64,000 bases of DNA from Oceanobacter mangrovi (GTDB taxonomy: Bacteria > Pseudomonadota > Gammaproteobacteria > Pseudomonadales > Oceanobacteraceae). The first letter of the stretch is position 1, and the number at the start of each line of letters is the position of its first letter. The notes beneath the pieces are model-generated. The model searched no databases, was not told the origin of the DNA, and saw nothing but the letters and a program-made list of their open reading frames with translations. The stretch spans positions 62,001 to 126,000 of the forward strand of contig NZ_JAHXZR010000001.1 of NCBI RefSeq assembly GCF_019740315.1, in the 5' to 3' direction. This document shows, one piece after another, positions 54,844 through 63,231 of the stretch. A program made the position numbers and the translations under genes.

Positions 54844-55650
54844 ATGACCGCCAGCGAATGGTTCCTGCTGAACTTTGAGATCCACCGCCGTATTGATGAA
54901 CTGGGTCTGATCCAGGTATTTGATGACGGCAACAAACGCTACCTCAGCTTTGGCACCGCCGACGAACAAAGCTGCATGCTGAAACAGGACCCGTTACAGC
55001 TGCAGCACGACTACAGTCGCGCCATGCTGGCGTCCTTGCTGATGTTCGCCGACCAGTCGCCCGCCCACATCACCATGCTGGGATTGGGTGGCGGCTCGCT
55101 GCCGCGGGTGATGCATCACCTGTTACCGGAAGCTGAAATCGCCATTGTTGAGCTGCGCAAGGCGGTTGCCGATATCGCCCGCCAGTTCTTTTACCTGCCA
55201 CGTAATGGCCGGTTGCAGATTCATATTGAAGAAGCCGGAGAGTGGCTGGATCAGGCTGAGGCTGGCCAATGCCAGTGGCTGATGAGTGATCTGTTTCTGG
55301 CCGATGGACTCGACCAGCAACAGTTGCAGCAGCAGTTTATCGAACGCTGTTACCGCCACCTGGCACCGGGCGGCTGGCTGGTGCTGAATTTCTGGCGTGA
55401 ACACAGGGACGAACCGCTGTGGTTATGGCAGCTGAAGCAGCGCTTCCCGGAAGTGCTGCACGCCACCACCAAAGACGGCAACTGGATTCTGTGGGCACAG
55501 AAACCACTGCTTGAAGACGCCGCCGAGCCGCTGCTGCTGAGCGAGAAAACCCTCCGCCAGCAGGCCAAAGAGTTATCCACAGCCGCCAAATTCAACCTCT
55601 GGCAAGCCGCCAAACCCTTCTATCGCAATCGTCAGCGCGGCCCGCGCTGA
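54844..55650 (+). CDS. Spermidine synthase-like methyltransferase-fold protein
   Basis: This 268-residue protein has a Rossmann fold of the spermidine synthase type: YSRAMLASLLMFADQSPAHI, the nucleotide loop MLGLGGGSLPRVMHHLLPEA, the acidic IVELRKAVADIARQFF and LMSDLFLADG. It may be a polyamine aminopropyltransferase or a SAM-dependent methyltransferase of unknown target. The usual catalytic DAY/DSS stretch of SpeE is altered (SDLFL), so true spermidine synthase activity is doubtful. It starts 7 bp after argA and is probably co-transcribed. Confidence 0.7.
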   Translation: MTASEWFLLNFEIHRRIDELGLIQVFDDGNKRYLSFGTADEQSCMLKQDPLQLQHDYSRAMLASLLMFADQSPAHITMLGLGGGSLPRVMHHLLPEAEIAIVELRKAVADIARQFFYLPRNGRLQIHIEEAGEWLDQAEAGQCQWLMSDLFLADGLDQQQLQQQFIERCYRHLAPGGWLVLNFWREHRDEPLWLWQLKQRFPEVLHATTKDGNWILWAQKPLLEDAAEPLLLSEKTLRQQAKELSTAAKFNLWQAAKPFYRNRQRGPR

Positions 55651-55670
55651 CGCCTGTCCAGACTTTGCAA

Positions 55671-57008
55671 TCAAACCAGTCCAGCTTGCTGAACAAACTG
55701 GCTGGTTTTCTCTAACGCACGGTCGAACATTGCCAGCAGCTCGTCGATCTGAGCCTTGGTGATGATCAGTGGTGGACAGAAAGCCATCGCAGTGCCGACA
55801 TCGCGCAGAATCAGACCTTCTGCCTGACAGGCACGACGGAGGAATTCCGATACGGTTAGCGGGAAGGCTTCGTTGCGAGCATGATTCTGCAGTTCAACCG
55901 CCGCCATCAGGCCGTGGCCACGTACCTCACCGACCAGCGGGTGGGCGCGGTAGCGTTGCAGTTGCTGCTGCAGATAGGCACCGGTTTCCGCCGCCTGACC
56001 AAAGATGTTGTCACGCTCATAGATTTCCAGAGTCTTCAGCGCCACCGCTGCTGCAACCGGGTGACAGGAGTAGGTGTAACCGTGGCCAAATACGCCGATC
56101 TGGTTACTCGGCTCCACCAGCGCATCGTAGATATCGCCTTTCACAATCGCCGCACTGATCGGCTGATAGGCAGACGACAACTGCTTCGCCACGCTCATCA
56201 TGTCTGGCTTGCCGATGTTCATGGTATCGCTACCAAATGCCTTGCCGGTACGACCGAAGCCGGTAATCACTTCGTCAGCAATAAAGAAGATGTCGTACTT
56301 CGCCAGCAGCGCCCGCACTTTTTCGTAATAACCGTCTGGTGCCACGATCACACCACTGGCACCGGTAATTGGCTCCGCGATAAAGGCGGCGATGGTGGCC
56401 GGGTCTTCCCGCAGGATCATGGCTTCGAGGTTGCCAACAATACGGTCTACAAACTGGACTTCGGTTTCGCCTTCCAGCTTGTCGCGGTAATAGAAGGGCG
56501 CGTCGGTACGCAGCACACCCAGCGCATCAATCGGCAGGTCAAAGTTGGTATGATTCACTTCCAGCCCGGTCAGACAGGCGGCTCCCACGGTGATGCCATG
56601 GTAGGAACGCTGACGGGCGATGATCTTTTTCTTTTCCGGCTTGCCGATGGCGTTGAAGTAATAACGCAGGATCTTCAGCTGGGTGTCGTTGGCGTCACTG
56701 CCGGAGTTACCAAAAAACATGTGGGCGTTTTCAACCGGCACCAGTGCTTTCAGCTTTTCTGCCAGCGCTTCACCCATCGGGTGGCTTTTGCCGAAAAACA
56801 TCGAGGAATAGGACAGCTCGGTCATCTGGCGGCAGGCCGCTTCCACCAGCTCACGGTTGCCATAACCCAGCGACGTACACCAGAGGCCAGACATACCTTC
56901 GAGGTAACGCTTGCCCTGATCGTCATAAACATAGATGCCGTCACCACGGACGATGCTCATCTCGGCACCGGTTTTGAGGTTGGTGATCGGGTAGATAATG
57001 GTATCCAT
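55671..57008 (-). CDS. Class III (omega-type) aminotransferase
   Basis: This 445-residue fold-type I PLP enzyme shows MSGLWCTSLGYGNRELVEAA, FFGNSGSDANDTQLKILRYY, IIARQRSYHGITVGA, the PLP-contacting IFFIADEVITGFGRTG and the Schiff-base lysine in MMSVAKQLSSAYQPISAAIV. Relatives transfer the amino group of putrescine, beta-alanine, taurine or similar omega-amines to pyruvate or 2-oxoglutarate, and the substrate cannot be fixed here. GGAG seven bases before the ATG at 57008 sets the start. It is divergent from a LysR gene, which likely controls it. Confidence 0.87.
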   Translation of the reverse strand: MDTIIYPITNLKTGAEMSIVRGDGIYVYDDQGKRYLEGMSGLWCTSLGYGNRELVEAACRQMTELSYSSMFFGKSHPMGEALAEKLKALVPVENAHMFFGNSGSDANDTQLKILRYYFNAIGKPEKKKIIARQRSYHGITVGAACLTGLEVNHTNFDLPIDALGVLRTDAPFYYRDKLEGETEVQFVDRIVGNLEAMILREDPATIAAFIAEPITGASGVIVAPDGYYEKVRALLAKYDIFFIADEVITGFGRTGKAFGSDTMNIGKPDMMSVAKQLSSAYQPISAAIVKGDIYDALVEPSNQIGVFGHGYTYSCHPVAAAVALKTLEIYERDNIFGQAAETGAYLQQQLQRYRAHPLVGEVRGHGLMAAVELQNHARNEAFPLTVSEFLRRACQAEGLILRDVGTAMAFCPPLIITKAQIDELLAMFDRALEKTSQFVQQAGLV

Positions 57009-57185
57009 CACGTGCTCCAGCTACGGCTGTTGTGCTGCTGGCAAACAGCCGGTTTGGTTATTTCAGAATTGACTGGCAACAACATAGCAAAGAAGTCCGG
57101 CTTGCTTGATCGCGTGTTCAGAAGCACTGCATCAAAAAAATCTATTCAGCATTTTTCACTGGCATCGCAGTCTGGCCTGAACCAT

Positions 57186-57235
57186 GCTTAAGAAAAAAAT
57201 AAGCAAAATCAAATTTGCATCAGTTTTTCCTAAGC
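57186..57235. promoter_or_regulatory. Nested inverted repeats between aminotransferase and lysR-type gene
   Basis: An outer dyad CTTAAGAAAAA/TTTTTCCTAAG (57187-57197 and 57224-57234, one mismatch) encloses GCAAA-6-TTTGC (57203-57207 and 57214-57218). The AT-rich, symmetric layout in a divergent LysR intergenic region suits a LysR-type operator. Confidence 0.45.
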
Positions 57236-57304
57236 GTGGTTTCACTGCCACGACACCGAAAAACGGCACCAAAGAACGGCAGCAAACCAGCAGGATTCCC
57301 AGCC

Positions 57305-58285
57305 ATGAAACCGATGAACTTTACCCTCAAACAATTGCGCTATTTTGCCGTTGCCGGTGAACACCAGAGTGTCACCAAGGCCGCCGAGCTGCTGTACGTT
57401 TCGCAGCCGTCGATTTCGTCTGCCATTCTGCATCTGGAAGACGTCACCGGGCTGAAGCTGTTTGTCCGCCATCATGCCCAGGGGCTGAGCCTGACGCCGC
57501 AAGGGGTAGAGTTCTATCGCAAGGCCAGAAACCTGCTGCAGGAAGCCGAAAGTCTGGCCCAGTTTGCCAGCAGCCTGAGTACTGAAATCACCGGCACCCT
57601 CAAGGTGGCGGGCTTCCCGACCGTCACGGGCGCGGTACTGCCACGGATTCTGAAAGGCTTTATGGACAAGTACCCGTCGGTGTACGTTGATTGCCGCGAG
57701 CTGCACCAGAAGAACCTGATCGAAGGCATCCAGAACTGCGACTACGAGCTGGGCATCACCTACGATATGGAATTGCCCGCCAGCATCAGCTTCGAACCAC
57801 TGGTGTCACTGCCGCCCTACGCCGTGGTCAGCACGGATCATCCGCTCGCCAACCGGCGTTCGGTATCGATGGCTGAACTGGCCGAACAACCACTGGTGAT
57901 GCTCGACTGGCCGGTCAGCCGCCAGTACTTTATGTCGCTGTTTATCTCGCTGGGGCTGAAACCCAACTGCGCCTTCCGCACCCACTCACTGAGCATGGCC
58001 CGTGGCATGGTGGCCAACGGTCTGGGTTATTCACTGCTGAACATGCCGATGTCCGGCGACAGCAGTTCGGACCATCTGGTAGCGCTGCCAATCGAGGAGC
58101 CACTGGTGCCGCTGGCACTCGGGGTTGCCCGCTTGCAGGACACCATCAGCACTCCGGCGGCGGCGGCCTTTATCGACGATATAAAACAATATGTAGCCGA
58201 ATTTATGAATGACAATAATGGCTATTCGATGGCGCTTTCCGTGCCACCCGGAAATACCAATAACAGGGTATTACCGACCCATTAA
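57305..58285 (+). CDS. LysR family transcriptional regulator
   Basis: This 326-residue protein has the N-terminal winged helix-turn-helix of LysR proteins (TLKQLRYFAVAGEHQSVTKA, LLYVSQPSISSAILHLEDVT) and a periplasmic-binding-like effector domain from about 90 (TGTLKVAGFPTVTGAVLPRI). The ATG at 57305 gives the usual distance to the HTH; the frame is open 30 codons upstream. It is divergent from the aminotransferase gene and precedes the ABC transporter genes, so it is the likely regulator of both. A terminator follows, so the transporter has its own promoter. Confidence 0.92.
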   Translation: MKPMNFTLKQLRYFAVAGEHQSVTKAAELLYVSQPSISSAILHLEDVTGLKLFVRHHAQGLSLTPQGVEFYRKARNLLQEAESLAQFASSLSTEITGTLKVAGFPTVTGAVLPRILKGFMDKYPSVYVDCRELHQKNLIEGIQNCDYELGITYDMELPASISFEPLVSLPPYAVVSTDHPLANRRSVSMAELAEQPLVMLDWPVSRQYFMSLFISLGLKPNCAFRTHSLSMARGMVANGLGYSLLNMPMSGDSSSDHLVALPIEEPLVPLALGVARLQDTISTPAAAAFIDDIKQYVAEFMNDNNGYSMALSVPPGNTNNRVLPTH

Positions 58286-58324
58286 TGGCTCGATTATTCG
58301 TTATATTCTGCTATTTCAGACCAC

Positions 58325-58354
58325 AAAAGCGCCCACATATGAGGCGCTTTTTTT
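58325..58354 (+). terminator. Intrinsic terminator after the lysR-type gene
   Basis: AAAAGCGCC (58325-58333) pairs with GGCGCTTTT (58343-58351), followed by more T residues, 39 bases after the stop. Confidence 0.9.
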
Positions 58355-58505
58355 ATGCCTGCACAATTAAGGTTCATTCATTCACTGGATAATAAAATAT
58401 GATTCAGGCGTAAGGAAAAAGATAATTGATGAACACCCGCCCCAGACGATTAACTTTTAAACATCACCTATGAATTGATTTATTCACCTGATGGGGCACT
58501 CACGC

Positions 58506-59495
58506 ATGAAGATCAAAAACGTCATATCCCATGTTCGTCAGCAAGGCACCAACACCTTACTGACTGCCGGTATCGCCATGCTGGCCGGTACTGCAGCCAA
58601 TGTCACCAACGCTGGCGAACTGTCGATTGGCCACACCACCTGGGTCGGCTACGGCACCCTGTATCTGGCGCGTGATCTCGGTTACTTCGAGGAAAAGGGT
58701 CTGACCGTTAACCTCAAGACCATCGAAGAAGCCTCCATGTACATGGCTGCGCAGGCCTCTGGCCACCTCAGTGGTTCCGCCTCGACGGTTGATGAAATCC
58801 TCAAGTACCGTTCCAAGTTCTGCTTCCAGTCCGTGGTCGCACTGGATGAAAGCTACGGTGGTGACGGCATTCTGGTGGGCAACGGCGTTAATTCCATCAA
58901 AGACCTCAAAGGCATGCAGGTTGCGGTTAACGAAGGCTCGGTATCGCAGTTCTGGCTGTCGTACCTGCTGAAGCAGAACGGCATGTCGATGGCAGATCTG
59001 AAGATCCAGAACATGACTGCTGACGATGCCGCCAGTGCCTTTATGGCCGGCCGTATCCCGGCAGCCGTGACCTGGGAACCAAACCTGTCAATGGCCAAGG
59101 CCAGCAACACCGGCAAGGTGTTGATCGACAGTGCTGCCACGCCGGGCGTGATCGTTGACGTCGTGGCACTCAGCTGTGACGTGATCCAGAACCAGCCAGC
59201 CGACGTTACCGCGCTGGTTGAAGGCATCTACCGTGCCGTGGAATACACCAAAGAGCACCCACAGGAAGCCTACAAGATCATGGCCAAGGGGGTTGGTGGT
59301 TACCTGGCGGACCCGAAAGACTTCGCCGAAGCCGCTGCCAACGTCCGTTTCTACGACAAGGCCATGAACGAAAAGCTGATGGGCGGCGATATCAAGAGCC
59401 TGATCAGCACCGCCAACGAGACCTGGAGCGCCTTGCAGGGCACCGAACTCAACGTCACCTATGACCAGCTGGTCACTACTGATTTTATCGACTGA
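58506..59495 (+). CDS. ABC transporter substrate-binding protein (NitT/TauT family)
   Basis: This 329-residue exported protein has a long signal peptide (hydrophobic TLLTAGIAMLAGTAANVTNA, cut near residue 37). The SsuA/TauA/NMT1-type fold follows: LSIGHTTWVGYGTLYLARDL, YFEEKGLTVNL, GSASTVDEILKY and GRIPAAVTWEPNLSMA. It binds a small solute such as a sulfonate, amine or pyrimidine-like compound; the ligand is unknown. An ATG five codons earlier exists, but GGGG before 58506 and the signal peptide fit the later start. It leads the transporter genes. Confidence 0.88.
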   Translation: MKIKNVISHVRQQGTNTLLTAGIAMLAGTAANVTNAGELSIGHTTWVGYGTLYLARDLGYFEEKGLTVNLKTIEEASMYMAAQASGHLSGSASTVDEILKYRSKFCFQSVVALDESYGGDGILVGNGVNSIKDLKGMQVAVNEGSVSQFWLSYLLKQNGMSMADLKIQNMTADDAASAFMAGRIPAAVTWEPNLSMAKASNTGKVLIDSAATPGVIVDVVALSCDVIQNQPADVTALVEGIYRAVEYTKEHPQEAYKIMAKGVGGYLADPKDFAEAAANVRFYDKAMNEKLMGGDIKSLISTANETWSALQGTELNVTYDQLVTTDFID

Positions 59496-59506
59496 GGTTT
59501 GGCACG

Positions 59507-60310
59507 ATGGCACAGAAACGTGGCGTATTAAGCGCCTGTCTGTCTCCACGGGAGGAGCTGCCCCGGCAGCTCATTCTGTCGACTGGCGTAATTGGCTGGG
59601 CACTGGTAATCCTCGCCTGGGTAGTGCTGGCGGCGGCCGACGTCGTCCCGGATATGTTTTTGCCTTCCCCCTGGGAAGTGTTTCAGGCCGGTCAGCGACT
59701 GGCGGCCGATGGCACCCTGATGAACCACATCTGGGCCAGCTTTGAAGTGGTGGTAATTGGTTTTGTAATTTCCTCGGTGGTGGCGGTGCCACTGGGTTTG
59801 ATGATGGGCAGTTTCCGCATCGTGCAGGCCTTCCTCGAACCGCTGGTGAACTTCGTTCGCTACCTGCCGGTAACCTCGTTTGTACCGCTGTTTATTCTGT
59901 GGATCGGCATTGGTCTGGAACAGCGCATTACCGTGATTATTTTCGGCGTGTTCTTCCAGCAGCTGGTGATGGTCGCGGATATCGCCCGTGGTGTTTCCAA
60001 AGACCTGATGCAGGCAGCCTACACCCTCGGCTCCAACCGTCGTGATGTGATGGTGCATGTGATTGCGCCAGCCTCGCTGCCCGGCGTCCTCGACACCCTG
60101 CGCGTTACCATTGGCTGGGCCTGGACCTATCTGGTGGTGGCCGAACTGGTCGCTGCTTCCAGTGGCCTGGGTTACATCAGCCTCAAGGCGATGCGCGGCT
60201 TCCAGGTCGACGTCATCTTCCTTGCCATCGTCATCATTGGCCTGCTGGGTCTGGTGACGGATCAGTTCTTCCGCTTTTTACGTACGAGGTTAGGCGCATG
60301 GGCCAACTGA
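59507..60310 (+). CDS. ABC transporter permease (NitT/TauT family)
   Basis: This 267-residue inner-membrane permease has about six helices, from LILSTGVIGWALVILAWVVL near 21-40 to VIFLAIVIIGLLGLVTDQFF near the end. The cytoplasmic EAA loop, which docks on the ATPase, reads QAAYTLGSNRRDVMVHVIAP. It fits SsuC/TauC. It lies 11 bp after the binding-protein gene and overlaps the ATPase gene by 13 bp. Confidence 0.92.
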   Translation: MAQKRGVLSACLSPREELPRQLILSTGVIGWALVILAWVVLAAADVVPDMFLPSPWEVFQAGQRLAADGTLMNHIWASFEVVVIGFVISSVVAVPLGLMMGSFRIVQAFLEPLVNFVRYLPVTSFVPLFILWIGIGLEQRITVIIFGVFFQQLVMVADIARGVSKDLMQAAYTLGSNRRDVMVHVIAPASLPGVLDTLRVTIGWAWTYLVVAELVAASSGLGYISLKAMRGFQVDVIFLAIVIIGLLGLVTDQFFRFLRTRLGAWAN

Positions 60311-61137
60311 AAACCCTCCACGCAGTGGCTCCGGCGGCAGCAGACGCTGCCGTTGAGCAACGGCCGGTGCAGCTGGCGATCAACAATGTTTCCCTGCGTT
60401 TCCCGAAACCGGACGGTGGCGAGTTCACCGCGCTGGAAAACATCTGTATGGAAGTTCGCGAGCAGGAATTCGCGGTGATCGTTGGGCCTTCCGGCTGCGG
60501 TAAATCCAGCCTGCTGTACCTGACCGCCGGACTCAATCATCCCACCGAAGGCTCGATCGAAGTGGCCGGTAAAACCGTCACTGCACCGGGCCCTGATCGT
60601 GGCATGGTATTCCAGGGCTACACCCTGTTCCCCTGGCTGACGGTGCGCGAAAACATTGAGTTTGGCCTCAAGCGCAAGAAAGTCGGTGCGGCTGAGCGCC
60701 AGGACATCGTTGCCCACTATCTCAAGGAAGTCGGGCTGGAAAACTTCGCCGATAACTATCCCAAGCAGCTCTCTGGCGGCATGAAACAGCGCGTGGCAAT
60801 TGCCCGGGCGCTGGCCAACGACCCGCAAATCCTGCTGATGGACGAGCCGTTTGGCGCCCTCGACAGCCAGACCCGCTTGCAGATGCAACAGCTGCTGTTG
60901 CGGGTGTGGGAGCACAGCAAAAAAACCGTGGTGTTCGTTACCCACGACATTGACGAAGCCATCCTGCTGGGTGACCGCGTGTTTGTGATGGGCGCTCGCC
61001 CGGGTCATATCCGCGAGATCATCGACGTCGACATCAGCCATCCACGTACCCTTGAAATGGCCATGGAACCCGAGTTTATCGCGCTCAAACGGCGGGTTAT
61101 GAACCTGCTGCACGACGACCTCGAAGCCATGCACTAA
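60298..61137 (+). CDS. ABC transporter ATP-binding protein (NitT/TauT family)
   Basis: This 279-residue ATPase has Walker A VGPSGCGKSSLLYL, the Q-loop MVFQGYTLFPWLTVRENI, the signature LSGGMKQRVAIARALA and Walker B ILLMDEPFGALD, then the H-loop FVTHDIDEAILLGDRV. It powers the adjacent permease. The start overlaps the permease gene by 13 bp, which indicates translational coupling. The GMC oxidoreductase gene follows after 23 bp, so uptake and oxidation are likely one operon. Confidence 0.93.
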   Translation: MGQLKTLHAVAPAAADAAVEQRPVQLAINNVSLRFPKPDGGEFTALENICMEVREQEFAVIVGPSGCGKSSLLYLTAGLNHPTEGSIEVAGKTVTAPGPDRGMVFQGYTLFPWLTVRENIEFGLKRKKVGAAERQDIVAHYLKEVGLENFADNYPKQLSGGMKQRVAIARALANDPQILLMDEPFGALDSQTRLQMQQLLLRVWEHSKKTVVFVTHDIDEAILLGDRVFVMGARPGHIREIIDVDISHPRTLEMAMEPEFIALKRRVMNLLHDDLEAMH

Positions 61138-61160
61138 GCCTTCAGTGAGAACCAGCCAAT

Positions 61161-62822
61161 ATGAGCCAGCCAGAAGCATTCGATTACATCATTGTAGGAG
61201 CTGGCTCGGCCGGTTCCGTACTCGCCAACCGCCTCAGCGCCGACCCCGACTGCCGGGTGCTGCTGCTGGAAGCCGGTGGCAGCGACAACAACCCGCGCAT
61301 CCGGATTCCGGCCGGCACCATCACCCTCTACAAAAGCCCGACGTACAGCTGGAATTACTTTTCCGTGCCGCAAAGCCGCCTCAACAACCGGCAGTTGCAC
61401 TGCCCGCGCGGCAAGGTGCTGGGCGGCTCGGCGTCGATGAACAGCATGATCTACATTCGTGGCCACGCCAGTGACTACGACAAATGGGAAGCCGCCGGTT
61501 GCCCCGGCTGGGGCTGGAACGACGTGTTGCCGATGTTCCGCAAGTCCGAACGCAACCTGCTCGGTCAGGACCCGTCCCTGCACGGCCAGAACGGCGAATT
61601 GCTGGTCGACCGGCCGAAAGATCCCAATCCGTTCAGTCAGCGATTCCTCAAAGCCGCGCAAAGCGCGCTGGGCGTCAAGGAGAACAGCGACTTCAACGGC
61701 GCCGAAATGGAAGGCTGCGGCATCTACAACCTGACCCAAAAAGATGGCAAACGGCTGTCGAGCTACCAGGCTTTTGTCGCCCCGGTACTGGCGCAGCGCA
61801 GTAACCTCAGCGTCCGCACCGGCGTCGAAGTGGAGCGGCTGGTCATGGCGGGCAAGCGTGTTACGGGTCTTGAGCTGGCCAACCAGCAAACCCTGCTGGC
61901 CCGCAAGGAAGTCATCCTTTGCGCCGGTTCGCTGGGCTCACCACATATTCTGATGAAGTCCGGCATTGGCCCGGCTGACCAGCTGATGGCAGCAGGCATC
62001 GACATCAAGGCCAACCTGCCCGGCGTCGGCCAGAACCTGCAGGATCACCTCGATGGTCTGGTCACCGTACGCTCCGGCAACTGCAGCACGCTGGGCTTTT
62101 CGCTCGGTTCGCTGCCACAGATACTGGCTTCCCCGTTCCGCTACTTCGCCAGTCGCAAGGGTTGGCTGACCACCAACTATGTTGAAGCCGGTGGCTTCTT
62201 CAAAACCCCGCTGGCAGGCAAGGACGATATTCCCGACGTGCAATTCCACTATGTACCGGGTTACCGCAGCCATCGTGGTCGGTTGTTTGAATGGGGCCAC
62301 GGCTACGCTATCCACGTTTGTGTATTGCGGCCGAAAAGCATTGGTGAATTACGTCTGGGGCCACAGCGCGAGCTGCAGCTGGACTACAACTTCCTTGCCG
62401 ATATGGACGACGCCAAAGTGTTGATGGAAGGCATGCGACTGGCGCGCAAGGTACTGGCCGACCCGGCTTATGACGACAGTCGCGGCCAGGAAATGCTGCC
62501 CGGCGCACAGGTGCAGACTGACGAGCAGATGCTGGCCAACATCCGCGACTACGCTGCGACCGTGTTCCACCCGGTCGGCACCTGCAAGATGGGCACGGAC
62601 GCCATGGCAGTGGTCAGTCCGCAGCTGAAGGTTCACGGTATTGAGGGGTTGCGGGTCGCCGACGCTTCCATTATGCCGACATTGGTAAGCGGCAATACCA
62701 ATGCGCCCTGCATCATGATTGGTGAAAAAGCAGCGGATCTGATTCTGAATGGCAGTCGCTCAACGACGGCGATAGCGGCCGAGATGGCAAACAGCTCAAG
62801 CCAAGCCGCAGAGCCAGCCTGA
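61161..62822 (+). CDS. GMC family FAD-dependent alcohol dehydrogenase (choline dehydrogenase-like)
   Basis: This 553-residue flavoprotein has the FAD loop IIVGAGSAGSVLANRLSADP and LLLEAGGSD, the GMC signature GKVLGGSASMNSMIYIRGHA and the second signature GSLGSPHILMKSGIGPADQL. The C-terminal catalytic region shows FHPVGTCKMG with the active-site His, then SGNTNAPCIMIGEKAADLIL with the Asn. It oxidises an alcohol, but choline itself is not implied since no betaine aldehyde dehydrogenase is near. It is the last gene of the transporter operon before the repeat array. Confidence 0.9.
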   Translation: MSQPEAFDYIIVGAGSAGSVLANRLSADPDCRVLLLEAGGSDNNPRIRIPAGTITLYKSPTYSWNYFSVPQSRLNNRQLHCPRGKVLGGSASMNSMIYIRGHASDYDKWEAAGCPGWGWNDVLPMFRKSERNLLGQDPSLHGQNGELLVDRPKDPNPFSQRFLKAAQSALGVKENSDFNGAEMEGCGIYNLTQKDGKRLSSYQAFVAPVLAQRSNLSVRTGVEVERLVMAGKRVTGLELANQQTLLARKEVILCAGSLGSPHILMKSGIGPADQLMAAGIDIKANLPGVGQNLQDHLDGLVTVRSGNCSTLGFSLGSLPQILASPFRYFASRKGWLTTNYVEAGGFFKTPLAGKDDIPDVQFHYVPGYRSHRGRLFEWGHGYAIHVCVLRPKSIGELRLGPQRELQLDYNFLADMDDAKVLMEGMRLARKVLADPAYDDSRGQEMLPGAQVQTDEQMLANIRDYAATVFHPVGTCKMGTDAMAVVSPQLKVHGIEGLRVADASIMPTLVSGNTNAPCIMIGEKAADLILNGSRSTTAIAAEMANSSSQAAEPA

Positions 62823-62830
62823 GGCCTGAT

Positions 62831-63196
62831 AAAACCCGCGTCATCCTGAACTTGCTTCAGGATCCATACAGACTTGATTTAATTCACCGCCGTATGGATC
62901 CCGAATCTGCTTCGCGTCCGGGATGACGACTTTGGAAAACTATCGTCATCCTGAACTTGCTTCAGGATCCATACAGTCTCGTATTGATTCACCGCCTCAT
63001 GGATCCCGGATCGGCTTCGCCTCCGGGATGACGACTTTGGAAAACCCGTGTCATCCTGAACTTGCTTCAGGATCCATACAGACTCGATTTAATTCGCCGC
63101 CACATGGATCCCGGATCTGCTTCGCGTCCGGGATGACGACTTTGGAAAACCCAAGTCATGCTGAAACTGCTTCAGGATCCATACAGCCTGGTATTG
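62831..63196. repeat. 105-bp tandem repeat, three full units and a partial fourth
   Basis: Units start at 62831, 62936 and 63041, each exactly 105 bp, with a 51-bp partial copy at 63146-63196. Every full unit contains two hairpins: GTCATCCTGAA..TTCAGGATCC and GGATCCCG..CGGGATGAC. The unit as a whole is also an imperfect palindrome. The array fills most of the 409-bp gap between the GMC gene and the M20 gene. Such GATCC-centred sequences resemble dispersed palindromic elements of bacterial genomes. Confidence 0.9.
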
Positions 63197-63231
63197 GGAG
63201 CCGGGCGGCTCCCTGACAAGCCGATCAAGCA

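Noticed and set aside
55881-57191. 436-codon open frame antisense to the aminotransferase gene
   Set aside because: Histidine- and threonine-rich shadow typical of antisense reading of GC-rich genes; the aminotransferase on the other strand has full motifs.
62831-63196. CRISPR array
   Set aside because: Units are directly adjacent and identical along their whole length, with no unique spacers and no cas genes.
62923-63216. 97-codon open frame through the 105-bp repeats
   Set aside because: Repeat unit is 105 bp, so the frame stays open by repetition; no signal or ribosome binding site, and such HPELASGSIQ peptides are typical spurious calls from palindromic repeats.
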